From Nissolia schottii (taxonomy: Eukaryota > Streptophyta > Magnoliopsida > Fabales > Fabaceae), in contig QANU01014419.1 of the NCBI GenBank assembly GCA_003254905.1, positions 5,771 through 69,770 of the forward strand: DNA of 64,000 nucleotides, written 5' to 3'. The position numbers were made by a program, and so were the translations under genes. The notes beneath the pieces are model-generated. The model worked only from the letters and a program-made list of their open reading frames with translations, searched no databases and was not told where the DNA came from. Positions 34,946 through 48,500 of this stretch are shown here, piece by piece. Numbering within the stretch: position 1 is the stretch's first letter; each line of letters begins with the position of its first letter.

Positions 34946-36778
34946 TTAACTGTCCCCTTTCCTGCAAGCCACCTACCGACAGGAAAGTGAACATCCCTGC
35001 AAGCCACCTACCTACAGGAAATACTTATCTTTACTTCTCCGTAGGCTCCTACCTACGAAAACCTTAGACCTTTCACTATTGGCCTTAGGCCAGGTAGGAT
35101 AGTAACCATATCTTCTCATATCTTTGTAATGTTACCTCATCGTAATTTCAAGCTTCTCTTATATGCCTTTAGACATTTCTATCTACCCTTGACTAGCACT
35201 CAAGCTTTCTCATACACTTACTTCTCTCTTAAGCTCATCTACTCCATTCATTCTTACCTTTACCAAATTCATACTCTCTCTGTGCTATCATTCTTAACTT
35301 TCTTATTCGCGGGTACTAGCCCCTAAGCGTTTACTTGTACTTCCATAACTTGATTGCTTAAACTCAGACCCTCAGGACCTAATCGCTCTATCCTCTCATG
35401 CCTACCCGTTCTCGGTTATCCTCTTACTTCTCACATCATCTAAGCATATCCCCTCAGGACTCCCCTCTGACCTATTCTTACCTTGGCATTCTCAATTACC
35501 CTGTCAAAGTTTGTACTATGATCTAGGGCTTTAGCCCGCTCAGCGGACTATCATGGCTGCTCAGCGGTTGCATAACTTATTGTTGCTAACCTTATCCACT
35601 CAGGCCACTCAGCGGTTGCGTGAAATCAGGTCAAACCTTGGCTAATTTTTCCTTTCCTTCACCCTTGTCTCTAACCCACTTCTTTGCACATCTCCTAGGA
35701 CTTCCATTATCGGTTTCAATCCACTACAACTATGTATTTATCTTCTAAAACACTATAGAGAACATACATACAACATATTCCAGCATATCCAGACATAGAA
35801 TCTCATAAGTAACCCTAAGACCACCAAGAGGTGATTTAAGCTATTTTCATTCATAATCCACATAAACCTAACATAAACTATCACAAACATGCCATGTAGC
35901 CAGTGGAAGATTGGTTTACCCACCTGCAAAATCAGTCCTAAATAGTTCTGTAGACCTTTGCGCAGAAACCCTGTAGAGCTCTCGTGTCTTGAGCGCTTGT
36001 GGAACTAGCTATAGAACTAGCTATGGGTTGTGGTTTCTTTGGGGGAACAAGGAAGAATCTAGGGGAATAAGCTGGTGAGGAACTATAGGAAAACTAGGGT
36101 TTGGGATGTTATAGTGAGAGTTGGTGCTTCTGCTTCGGTAGCGACAGAGCATGCGAAAGGACAGAGCTTCGCTAAGGTTTCTTCTCCTATTAAATTTTGG
36201 AAGAGCTCATGGCTATTTATAGGCCAAGCCACAAAATTCTCTTTCCCAAAATGCCCTTGGAGTTAATTCCAATTTTGCCCTTCGATGACATAAGCGATGA
36301 TGACTAATCATGCTTATGGATAAGCTTTGAAAGTTTGACTCACACATGGTGAGTTTGTGGCCACATATTTCGTGCTCTCTTGGCTGAATTTGTGGTCATA
36401 ATTTTGTGACCAAATACAGATCAAGTTTGATCGTGTTTGGTCATTAGCTGTCCTAGTACTTTGCGTACAGCCGTCTGAAAAAATATTTCGATCATATTAT
36501 TGTGATCTACTAATTTTTCTAGGGAGGAATTTAGGTTAATTTAAGGTATTTGTAAATTTACCTCTGTAAGAGTACGTTTTACAGACACCTTAGGTATTCC
36601 ATTGCGCTCTGATGACTAAAAGGGTCCAATCTAGTGTTTGCAGAATCTTATGAAACTGAGCAGAATTTCGTTTTACAGACATTTTTAGATATACCATCAA
36701 ACTCTGAGGGCCAAGAGGAATCAATTTAGTGTCAGCAGAATTTTGCGAAACCGAACAGAATAATTTCTACAGACACTT
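34946..36778 (-). mobile_element. Tekay-like LTR, minus strand, running into a gap
   Basis: Carries CGCTCAGCG motifs (35536-35612), a donor-like site (reverse complement of ggtttacccacctg, 35912-35925), a reverse TATA-like ctatttatagg (36212-36222), the GC-rich box in decayed form (about 36465-36490) and the U3 hairpin 36542-36592 (arms TAAGGTATTTGTAAA and TTTACAGACACCTTA, inner CTCT/AGAG). The LTR start lies in the gap. Confidence 0.72.
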
Positions 36779-37283
36779 NNNNNNNNNNNNNNNNNNNNNN
36801 NNNNNNNNNNNNNNNNNNNNNNNNNNNNNNNNNNNNNNNNNNNNNNNNNNNNNNNNNNNNNNNNNNNNNNNNNNNNNNNNNNNNNNNNNNNNNNNNNNNN
36901 NNNNNNNNNNNNNNNNNNNNNNNNNNNNNNNNNNNNNNNNNNNNNNNNNNNNNNNNNNNNNNNNNNNNNNNNNNNNNNNNNNNNNNNNNNNNNNNNNNNN
37001 NNNNNNNNNNNNNNNNNNNNNNNNNNNNNNNNNNNNNNNNNNNNNNNNNNNNNNNNNNNNNNNNNNNNNNNNNNNNNNNNNNNNNNNNNNNNNNNNNNNN
37101 NNNNNNNNNNNNNNNNNNNNNNNNNNNNNNNNNNNNNNNNNNNNNNNNNNNNNNNNNNNNNNNNNNNNNNNNNNNNNNNNNNNNNNNNNNNNNNNNNNNN
37201 NNNNNNNNNNNNNNNNNNNNNNNNNNNNNNNNNNNNNNNNNNNNNNNNNNNNNNNNNNNNNNNNNNNNNNNNNNNNNNNNNNN
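36779..37283. other. Assembly gap (505 N)
   Basis: Unsequenced. The first bases after it are 14 C followed by 6 G, which looks like a gap-edge artefact. Confidence 0.98.
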
Positions 37284-39255
37284 CCCCCCCCCCCCCCGGG
37301 GGGTCCCCTTCGTCGATCGACGTCACTTAGTGTCATAGTTCGACAATTATCCTTAGTGTAGGTTTACTTTCGTGTCTTTCGTATTTACTATTGTTCAGAC
37401 TTATATTTTGTACTGAGTAAGTGCAATAGTATCACTACTCATAGCATTGTTACATTCATGATGTATTTTGAGAGTCAGCACAATTATGATGCCACTCTTA
37501 TGTTAAACCATCTAAAAAAGAGGGAAGAGAGTAGCAGCAACACAACACCAGCTGACCATATTTAAAAAAAAAAAAAAAAAATCCAAATCTCCCTCAAAAT
37601 ATGCCAAATCGACCCAAATCAAACAGGGCCTTCCCCAATGGTAAACCATCGAACCTCCGCTTCAACCTGTAACCTTCACGAACTGCGCTCACATCTCGTC
37701 CAGCTCCGTCGCGACTCTCGTTCAGCCACAATCGAAATCACCATCAAGCTCATCCCAAGAAACCAGAGCTCCACCTTCGCTACCACCTGTGTCAACGACC
37801 ATTATTCACACTACGGTTGTCGCTCCGCCCTCACTCCTTGACCATCGTTCAACACCCCAAAAGACCCGCTCACCTTTTTTCTTTTCTCTTTTCTCTTTTT
37901 TTTTCCCTATGTGTGTTGGGCTGTTTTCATTTTAAGGTCATTGTTGATTTCACCAGGAATTGATCTGATGAGTAACTATGGTTGGGGTGGACATGCATGT
38001 TGGTGGGCTTTGGATTTGGGGATGGAGCGGTCGGAGCAAGGGGGGGGTGAAGGTCGTGGAGGCTGGGCGGATTAGATGACGATTTGATCAAAACCAATGT
38101 GGGTGCCACGGTGGCAAGTGGCGCTCGAGTGGGTGCCAAGGGAGGTGGAGGTGCGCCGCGTCCTCCTCTGCCATTTCAACGGCCGATAAACCATTATCGT
38201 TTCACAGAATAAATGTTACACAACATTAAAAAGGCTGTAGAAATGGTAATCGACTTGGTATCCCTTAAGCAAGGTTCCAAATTTGACATCTTGTGTACGC
38301 AATTATTCCCGCAGTGAGACTCAAGACTAAGCTTTAGATATCGGACAAACAGGATTTTCTTCATATTTAGTTAACAAAAATAATTAAAAAATAACAATTA
38401 AAATTGAATGAGTTGAAGCAGTTATAAGGTTACTTTTTACATAAATTTTCCACCGTAGATGATGAAGACAAAAAACTAACGCTCAAGATGATGTATGACC
38501 CCACGTCACCATCACTTTATGTCGCACCCTTATTTTCCAGATCATCTTAGACGGAACCTTTACAGTAAAGTAATTTATTAGAATAGTATGAAAAAATTTA
38601 CTTTTACATGATAAATTATTAAAATGGCATAAAATAAATTGTTTATATTATATAACTTTTAATGCATAAGGTAGGTTTTACATGATAAAGAGGGGAGACG
38701 AAATTTCATGGGTTTCACTTATGTGAAAAATTACATATGAATCTAATCCGTAAAATTTTCTCACTTTTACTCCCATACTAAGGCTAATTTAGTAAAAATG
38801 TTATAATTTCAAAATAATCAGCGTTGTCTTCTTATAATAAAAAACTTTATAAATAATGCTTTTCTTTTATTTTTATTTTTTTTTAAAAGTGTTTATACGG
38901 TAAATAAAAGGAAAAAAAAATTATTTTTACATCCGTTACATAACAAGTCATGTGCATTTTATCCTTGACTTTTATAGACATGCAAATCAATCCTCGAAAG
39001 TTTCATAAATTTTCCACAAAATGATAGGCGATCGATTTGCTTGNTGTTGGTTACACTTTTCCCTAAATAAACTAAGCTAAAGAATATAATCAACTTTATA
39101 CATGTTTAACAAACATTTCACATTTTGGGAAGTAAAACATGTTTCCAAACATGCACATAATCTCAAGAGACAAATCCATGGGGTGTTAGACTAATCTGGA
39201 CCTCAGTTTCCCAGTCAACGTAAATTCATTTGAGAGACTCGGAAAATTATCTCAA
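37284..39255. other. Intergenic region downstream of the DRB gene
   Basis: No recognisable gene. There are A-runs (37562-37580), a GC-richer stretch of short chance frames (37620-38170), then AT-rich DNA with one N at 39043. About 39060-39255 should hold the 3' UTR of the DRB gene; no polyadenylation signal could be assigned with confidence. Confidence 0.5.
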
Positions 39256-39530
39256 TTAGAAATATTTGTAAGCAGCCCACTTGTCATCACTAAACGGCAA
39301 CAAAGTGCCCCCTTCTTCAATTTCCACATTTGTCGAGCGGGAGTATACAATTACCCTTTTGCGTGCTGGGGTGCCTACTGCAGTTGAAGGCATATTATTT
39401 GTGTCAGAAGCCACATTAGTGTTGTCTGAGATTGAAGGTGCTGGCTGGCCACTTGAAAAGGAAGAATCCTCCATGCTGCCATTTGTATTTCCAGATGAAA
39501 TGGATCCTTTCTTCTTTATAACAACATGCT
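39256..39530 (-). CDS. DRB exon 6: C-terminus
   Basis: Acceptor TCATCTTCAG (39540-39531) is the only one found that joins exon 5 in phase, giving EHVVIKKKGSISSG and on through ARKRVIVYSRSTNVEIEE to KYF and TAA at 39258-39256. An upstream AG (near 39560) would be out of frame or hit a stop. Confidence 0.87.
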
Positions 39531-42500
39531 CTGAAGATGAAATGGCGGTGGGTGAGTTCTAACTAAAGCACATGCAGTACTTCATGTTCACATTCATGTT
39601 AGTGAGACATGAACTTATCAATGCATTACAGACTATATCGTATTGAAAAGAAATTTAGCTGTATAAGTTGAGTATATTGGTAATGCCATTAAAAGTTGAA
39701 AGATTAATAGCACTTATCTGAGAAACATGCCACTGATATTTTTGTTAAGAGTTTATAGATGGCAAAAGGCACAAAAGAAAAATGGCATGTAGTTTCCGAA
39801 TTCAATGTTTTACTGCTCTCACTTCACACAACAAAGAAACTGAGAGATAGATAAATGCGATGCAGAAGAATATTATGAATGCCAGAGCAAATAAAGTAAA
39901 TATTGTGATAGAAACTGGTATCAAGATAGAAACTAGGAAAGAGCCGTTCTGAAGGAAAAATACAGAAGAAAATAAAAGGAAATAATAGCCTATCCTTGAG
40001 CTTTCGAGAGGCCCTCTCCCAAGGCCCAGATAATAATTTTATGCCTGCCTCCTTAAATTTACACCCTCCATGGCAAATACAATTTCCCGAATTCCTCAAA
40101 ATCCTCTTATCTCTCTCATTCCACTGGCTAACTCAGCATTAGTTAGTTATGCTCCCTCTCCTTCACCTCCGGGGGCAAGGCCAATTTCAGTTCTTTTTCT
40201 TCAAGTACACCTTAGTAATTCTGGGGTCCCTATCAGATTGCTTTGAATTCTCTGGATATTTTTGGCAAATCTGTTGTCCTTAAACCATATGCTTATGAAA
40301 CTGGATCAAGCTAAATATCAAAAATGTTCCAAATGTTGTAAAAACTAGGCCAGATCTATAACTACGGTATTTTAATCAGCAACCTTCTTATTTTTTTGAT
40401 AAAGAAGAATTGTATTGATAAGACTTGAAGATATGATACAAAAGGTGGGAGGACAAGAGATCCTCTGAACAAAAAAATAAACCAAAAAATTGTCAATGAA
40501 GAAGGGCTTTCCAGTCTCTCAACACACCGGAGAGGGAAAGACCTCTATAGAGTTTATGAGCTTTACACCAAGATAAAGCAAAATGCTTACACCAAAACAC
40601 ATGGGAGCTGCACTCAAGCCAAATACACCAAATAGTAGCAAAATGGCACATTGCCACAAAGTTTTGGCTTCTTTCCTTCTCCCAAAACCAACATGTCAGG
40701 AAGAATTGGTCTAAGGTCGCCAGGTGCACCCAACTCTCATCCAAGATACCAAAATGACAATTCCATAGGGAGTCAGCCATTAGACAATGCAAGAACAAAT
40801 GTGTAACTATTTCAAAAGTCACCCCACACATAGCACAAACATCAAGGGAAATAGCCTTATGTGGCCTCCGAACCTGCAACATGTCATTAGTATTAATTCT
40901 GTTGAGCATAGTTGTCCAAATAAAGGATTTGACTTTACAAGGAGCCTTAGATTTCCAAATGGGTTTTTCAAGGTAGAAAAGAGGTTATGTTCGAGGAATG
41001 AGCTAGAAATTGAAAATAGGATTTACAAGAGAATAGACTTGAGGAATCAAGAGACCAAGATCTCATGTCTAGACTTTGTGAAAATGCAACAGTATCTAGG
41101 AGACTCAAAAGGACAACTAATTTAAAGGACTCTATGTCATTAAGATTTCGAAAACAGAAGTCCCAAGAGGAAATGGAGTCCTGCACTTTAAAGAAATTCT
41201 GAATAGGTGCATTGTGTAGGGAAGATAGGCGATATAGGCAAGGAAAAGCATGACTAAAAGGGGAATCGCCTAACCAATGGTCCTCCCAGAGGATAACTGA
41301 GAGCCATTACCCACCTTCGAGGAGAGCAAAGGGCGAAATGAATTGTAACCTTGGGAAACACCAAGGACTAGAATGAGAGGATAGGCTTGCAGACTTAGCA
41401 TCCCACCCATTTGTGTCCAAATCACGAACCTTGTTATTATACTAATGGAAAATACTATTAAGCCCTAAAGTTTACCAGAACTTTAGTTGTTTACCAGAAC
41501 TTTAGTTGCTTGACTTATGTGGAATTTTCCATGTCAGCATAAAATTTATTTTTTTATTATGTCTCTCTTTCTCTTTCTTCAACCTCATGAACACTATAGT
41601 TTCAATCCCACCTGTAACCTTGGCAGCTTCTGTCATAGGAAAATTCTCTGTGAAGTCCTAAGTTTTGGCTTTTCTTCCTGCCGCTACTTGTAACTTTTTT
41701 TTTATTAAGCTCTTCCTTACCCTCCTTCAATCTTCACCGAAGCCTCTTGAAAAGGGGCTTTTGATTGGCCACAAAATTTTCATAGAAGGCTGGTCAAAGT
41801 GGTTGAAATTTATATTCTCAAGTTCAGGGAACTAAATTGGAGCTATTCACGCCAAAAAACAAAAAGAAAGAAATTGTACTACTCTGCTGGCAGCAAAACA
41901 GGGTATTCATACTAAAGTTTGGATTTTCTTTTAATGAGCCAAAGTTTCAATCTTTATACAAAGTGAGAAAAAAGGTTGTTATGCTGATGAAAGATTGAAT
42001 TTTCGTCCCTCAAATTTTGCATCTGACCCACTTTTGATACCGTTTCATGCTAAGAATTTCCATAAAGAAAGCACCTATCTACTCACCGTGAAAGCAATAT
42101 TTTTGAATCATCTCAAGAAATTTGGGTCAATATAAGGATCTATTTGAATCATATACTGTAAGGCCAGCTCCAATTCATTCGCTTGTTACGGCCCACAGCA
42201 TTTCACAAAAAATAGAGGAGGAAGTACAAGTTGTAACTTGTATGCCATGGTGTGAAATCAAGCTTTTGATTGTTTATGCAGAACTCTAAATCAAAGAAAA
42301 TTATAGCAGAAAGGCAAGTAATAAAGAACAAAGTGCAATACTGATGGCAAATTTGGGAGATAATGGCTTAGTTATGGTTAACCTAGATTTTGTGGATTTT
42401 GATTTGATTTCTTAGATATTTGATTTGTGGATTTTATGGATGAAGATGCTTATCTTCACCTTATTTTCTTTTGATTTTAAATTTATTTTAAAAATTAATT

Positions 42501-45500
42501 TGAAATAACCATAAATATTAAATTAAAAGATGCCGCCTCACTCAAGTCATTTTTCACTGTGGATGTGCCAGGTGTTTCTGGCAAATCCCAATCAGGCAAA
42601 CGGTTCTGGCTGCATAGCAGCGCTCTTATACTGATACAGTTTACACTGAAAAACAGACTTCTAGGTTTATTGCAAACCAATGGACCAGGCTGGTTTATGA
42701 TAAATTGATCATATGAATATTAAGTATTAGAATCTTTATATTAAGTATCAGATTGCTGCATATTTTTGGCAAATCTGTTTCCCTTAAACCATATGCTTAT
42801 GAAACCAGATCAAGCTAATTATCAAACTTAGTCCAAATGTTGTAAGAACTAGGTCAGACCTATAACTTTGAGATTTTAAATAAAAAACTTGTTATTGTAC
42901 TGATACAGTTTACACTGAAAAACAGATTTCTAGGTGTACTGCAAACTAAAGTTTACACTAGAAATGGTAGGAAGGGAATAGAAGATAAGCAGGAGGATAA
43001 AGTTGGAAACAACCCACTTGGGGATGAACTGCACATGTAACTAACTGCCCATGGTTAGAGGGAACCGTGAGAATTGAGGAAGTGCATGGGTAGTTCCTGT
43101 GACGATATGAATAACTTGACAGCGAATCATTCAGGGTGGGGTGTGTGGAATATCTTGTATTGCGAGGAAGAAGGACCCACTAAGAGCCAGTTGGATTCTG
43201 TTCTTACTACTGCTAATACATATTTTCTTCTGCTGTACCAGTATCTATCACTGGTACCTTAAACAGGATTTGAAACCAAGTGAAAAATCAGTATAAACCT
43301 ACCAACTCATTGCTGCCCAGATAAAGTTAGGTAATTACAGAGAGCAGTCAGTTTAGCTTTTGAACACATAACCCGCAATGATCTATCCTTTAATCTGTAT
43401 TTATTTATTTTTAATGTGCAAGTATCTACTCTCCAATTTGTACGCTCTATATTACAGTTCAAAAAAAGAAAATGTGCTCTAGATTAGGGCATTAGGCTTG
43501 ATACAGAAGATAATCAACAAAGTTCAGGCAAATTTATGAGACATTCCAGAATTTTGATTCAGAAGCAGGCAGGGGGGTAGAATGATAAAGGCTTTGAAGA
43601 CTTACCTTTATTTTTGTCAGGCTGAAATCGGGAGACTACTCCAGGCCTTACAGGAGAATTTGGATTAGCATGGTGCTGCAGACCAGATATAACATTTGAC
43701 TCTGAGCAGTTAGATGAAAACTCAGGAGCTTTTCCCTGATGATCAGACAACGGAAATAAAGACATCTGCTCTGACTTCCCTGAACAAAACAGCAAGTCTG
43801 AGTAAATAGAAAGACAGCAGTCCCTTACATCTTTAACAATTATAATAATAAATAGTAAATTTCAATGTAATCGGAAAAGTTTATTGAGATTATGTTATTC
43901 GATGAAGGTTGCAAACATCTACCCTCCTTAGACCTCACTAGATGAGAGCCTCATGCACTTGACCGCTCTTTTTATGTGTTTCTATCAAGAGTAGCAAAAA
44001 AGCCAACTTGATATACAAAGTATAAACTGTAGTTGACAAATTCGTGGGGTAATATTGTGCTTTAAAGGTAACAAATCTTCTTAATAGTCATTTATTTCAA
44101 GTGTAATGCAAAAAGTTTTTAGAAGAATTCCCTGCCTTGTTGCTCTTATGGGATAGGGTGATCATTGTATCCTCTTCATGCTGCTCATCCTATGGTTGGA
44201 TTCAGATTCTGATATGAACAAGTTTGGAAGGCTATTTTGTGCTATATTCACTAACTACGTTTAACTACTGTATTTTTTTGTATGCTAAGTAAGGACGTAC
44301 TATCCACAATCAACGCCATCAAAATTATCTACTCTTCTATTAATAGCGTTACTTCTATTGAAAAAGAATTGATCAACAGATTCTACAATCAGAGCCACTG
44401 GCGATAGGAGACTTGCAAGGGCACATAAAGAAAAGTTGCAGAAGATAAAGAAGGAAGAATGTGGCATAGAAGAGCCCCAAACCCTATTAAATACAAAATT
44501 ACCTTAACAATCATTAGAATCGAAGTAGAAAAACTTGGAATAATATAAAATTAAGTAGATTATATAAATTAAAAAAGTATTCATGGACAATGAAATTTTT
44601 TTGTTCAGTCAATAAGTAACCAATCCTTGATACAATAGCCTGCATGCTCACGTCATTTTCTACTGACTTTATGCTACATGGTTCCTAACCTAGTAGATCA
44701 TGAAGATATTAATTCAACAATGTTATCAGTTAATGTTGAAACAAACTAAGGTGTGTCACAAAATAAGAAACAGTAAAAAAAAAANAAAAAAGCTTTATCA
44801 AAATACTCACAACTAAGCAACATCATATTTATCACATTAGATTCTTTCAATGTTAAGATCAGTGGAAAACTGCATGTTGAGCTACAAGATAAATTCTTTC
44901 TGCAAGGCATCAAGCATTAAGCACATTTATAATGATGATCTGTCCTCAGCATTCAAAGGTCAAAGAATGTTCATATCAATATTTATGAAAATATTCCAAA
45001 ATGGAAAACTATTAAAATATTATTACAATAAACACCTTGGCGCTCTTTCAAAGTTGTATATGCAACCTTAGCTGCACTCAACTCTGCATGTTTCTTCGAT
45101 TTGGCTTCTTGTCCAGTAAAAACCTCCCCTTCTACTTCTACTTGTGAGACAAATATTGGCCTATGAGCCTCACCAGATTTATTTGTACTATACACAGGTA
45201 GAGAAAATCCTTCCCTCTGAACCAATTCTTGTAAAAGGTTCTTGTATAACAAAGTATGATCCTGAAATTTTTAGAAAATTATATGGATGCAAGAAGCATT
45301 AGAAAAAAGAATTAAAGAGTTAAAGGATAAGAAAGTTATGTAAATGGGAACAAGCGATTAAGACTAGCCTCTTGAAGTCCGCCTGAAGACAATGACATTA
45401 AAGCAACTTCAGCTGCTGCATGTTCAGCATCCTTCAATGTAGAAAAAAACTTATGACTCTCATAGGTCTGTCCATCAACTGTGACTTTGCACTTGAAACG

Positions 45501-48500
45501 CATGGCATGAGGAGGGCCCTCCCATTCAGAAGAGTACACTGGTAGCTTTAGGTTTCTCTTTTGAGCATAGTTTTGCAGTTGATTCTTGTACAAATGTGCC
45601 ATATCTATGACAAAGTTTAACTATAGAAGTCAGAGTGTGATTCATCAGTCATTCATCACTACTTAAACAATAATGGCAAATAATTGCCAAGGGTATTGAA
45701 GGAACCTCTACATATATACATATATATATATATATATAATATATATAGACACACACATATACATATATATATATATATGCACACACACAAGCGTACATGT
45801 ATCTATATCTATATATGTGCTACCAATATACATAATAATAACAACCATAATTATCAAATCGTAATTTGAATCGTGAATTGTAAACCAAGTTTTGAATCAT
45901 GAATTGTATAAAATCTTACGATTTTATACAATGAAAAATTTCATGAAATATATCATATAAGTAATAAATGATGTATAATTTTACACCATAATCAAATTAT
46001 TACACAACAACTATGTCCAAAGTCTTTTCCCACTATGATAAATACAAACAGGCAACAGATATCTATTGCCATCTCTAGGTGGGACGCTACACCAGCTTCA
46101 CTTGGAAATTCATTTCCCATACTTACCCTCCTTTTAAGCATTTTTTTTTCCGTGAAGATTGGCAATGGCTCCCGTATCAATTTTTGGGAGAACCTACAGT
46201 TACGAGATGCCTCTTTTTCCGTGCCTATAATGCTTATCTTCTCTTCACAGCTCCCCAATCCAAAATTTCTGTAGTGTACAAGATTCTATCTGTTCTTGGA
46301 ACCTCCATTTTTTAGAAACTAAAATGATAGAGAGGGTGTTAACTTGTAAATCCAATTTTCAATTCCTAACCCTTTCATCTAACAACAGTTCTTTTTCTCT
46401 TGATATACTCATTTGGAAGTCCAAAGCTCCCTCAAAGGTTAAATCCTTTATTTGGATAGAAGTGCTTAAAAGAATTAATATCAGTGATATGTTGTAGGTT
46501 CATAGACCTTAGAAGGCTATCTCCCCTGATATATGTGTTATGCATTTGTTAGGACGGTGTTAGTAGTATAGTTAGGGGGTTAGTATGTAGTTATGGCGGG
46601 TTTGCAAGTCAGTTAGAAAGATTGGGGACTATAAATAAGGAGAGGAAGGGATTCGTTAGGGGTCTTTTTATCATTTGTGAAGATTAATCATTTAGACAGT
46701 AGTGTAGTTAGTCTTTGTAGTTCTGCAATCCTCAAGGGTTCTTGGCACATTGCCTTGAATCCCATATCAACAATATTCAATAGTTCTTCAATATCCCTCT
46801 CTTATTACCTGGGTTCCTAATAGTGTTGTACAAGCTCAGAATCAAATTCACGTCTTATTTTATGTTGCTCTACGACTCACTCCTTATGTAATGCTTTGTT
46901 TGGTATGTCTTGTAAGTGATGGACGTGCCCTAGAACTCTGGATCAGTTTTCGGTGATTAGTTTTGCTGCCTTAGGGAGGAGGAAGGAAGCCAAATCTCAA
47001 TGGAAATGCGCAGTTTTTTTCCATAGTTTGGTGCATTTGGCTGGAGCATAACTCTCATATCTCTATTCGACAAGCAGCTCGTATTGGGAGGTTGGATTCT
47101 ACTTAGTGTAAAGCACATAATCTTTCTAGACGGGTTTCCCTTTCAGATATGTTGAGAGACTGGAAGCCTGGCTCTTTTGACTTCCATTTCTGCTAGTTGA
47201 TTTTTGCAATGAGGATTTCTTGTCCACCATTATCGTTGGATAACCCTCTCTTCTTGCTAATGAAATTATTCTTTAATCCAAAAGTTAGGGGTGAACACGG
47301 TTGTACCCAACCCGCCAAACCGACCCAATCCGACCCGCTCGGGTTGGGTTACGGCGGGTCGACGGGTCAGACCCGCCAGATCCGCTTGGTTAGACAGGTC
47401 GAGTCTCGGATTTGAACTCCTAAACCCGACCCGACCAGCATATATATATATATATATATATATATCAAATTTCACTTTCAGTTCAGACCACGACCACCCC
47501 GACCCCATTCTGCTTTGTCCTCACCCCGCGACCCCGAGTCTGCCACCGCCGACCCCACCCTGCGACCCCGCAGCCACCAACGCGACCCCACCCCGCAACC
47601 TCGAGTCTGCCACCGCTGACCCCACCCCGCATCCCTGCAGCCACCAATGCTTCGTCTCCCGCTGCCAGCCGCATCGCCACCGCCCACCGTGTCCCTCGGA
47701 CCTCCGCCAGGCCGCCACCGTGTCTCCACTCTCCGATTAGAAGGTTTGATTTTATTTTCCCTAATTTAACCCTAATTTTGATTTTTTATTTTCCCTAATT
47801 TTAACCCTAATTTCCTTTTCAATTTCCTTTCCATCTTCTTCTTCAATGTTCTTCTTCTTCCACAGAGACACTTGAAATGAATACTTAGTTAGGCACTTCT
47901 CGGCCCACTCCATGCAGTTCTTCGCCTAGAGCAGAATATTCGGTAGTATGAGTAGCTTTCTTACTTCATTGCTCTTTGCTGTTTGCTGTTTGCTGTTTGC
48001 TGTTCAATGTTCAATGTTCATTGCTGATTGCTGTTTGCTGTTTGCTGTTCAATCTTCATAAAAAGAGGGCGGGTCACCCGCCGACCCGTCCAAACCTACC
48101 CGACCCGGGCGGGTTGCGGGTCTGGCAGGGACCCATGCAAAATTCGTGATTTTTACCCGACCCGACCCGACCCGCCCGCCGGTCGTCGGGTCGGATCAGT
48201 GACACGGGCAGGTCCTACCCGAACCGACCCGTGTTTACCCCTACCAAAAGTTTATTACTTTGTCATCTTGTCAGTGTTATCAATAGCGGATAGTGGAAAA
48301 TAACGGTAAGCCAAAAATCCGCTATGAAAATATAGCAGACAGCGTTGCAGCTTATAGCGGCTGAAAAAATATACATATAAATGATAAATCTATTAACATA
48401 AATCAAGAACAATAAAATTACAGACATTCGAGATTTCTAGGAAATTAAATTCATAAAATATACTAAATTAGAGAAAAACAAATTGAGTGAGGTAGGGTAG

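Noticed and set aside
36721-37361. Apparent long frames across Ns (36721-37361 and 52702-53391)
   Set aside because: Translation through gaps gives only unknown residues.
37638-38171. GC-richer stretch downstream of the DRB gene as a second gene
   Set aside because: Only short frames on both strands, no domain and no consistent splice sites. Could be captured gene debris but cannot be supported.
45363-45364. GT donor for DRB exon 3 at A|GTCTTA
   Set aside because: It would put exon 4 out of frame (total 1645 nt) and break dsRBD3; the GC donor four bases upstream fits.
45711-45869. IYIYIYI frame over the AT microsatellite
   Set aside because: Simple-repeat translation.
47291-47740. 149-codon Pro-rich frame inside the hAT-like element
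   Set aside because: GC-rich repeat translation without a domain, no homologue recognised, and no transposase motif.
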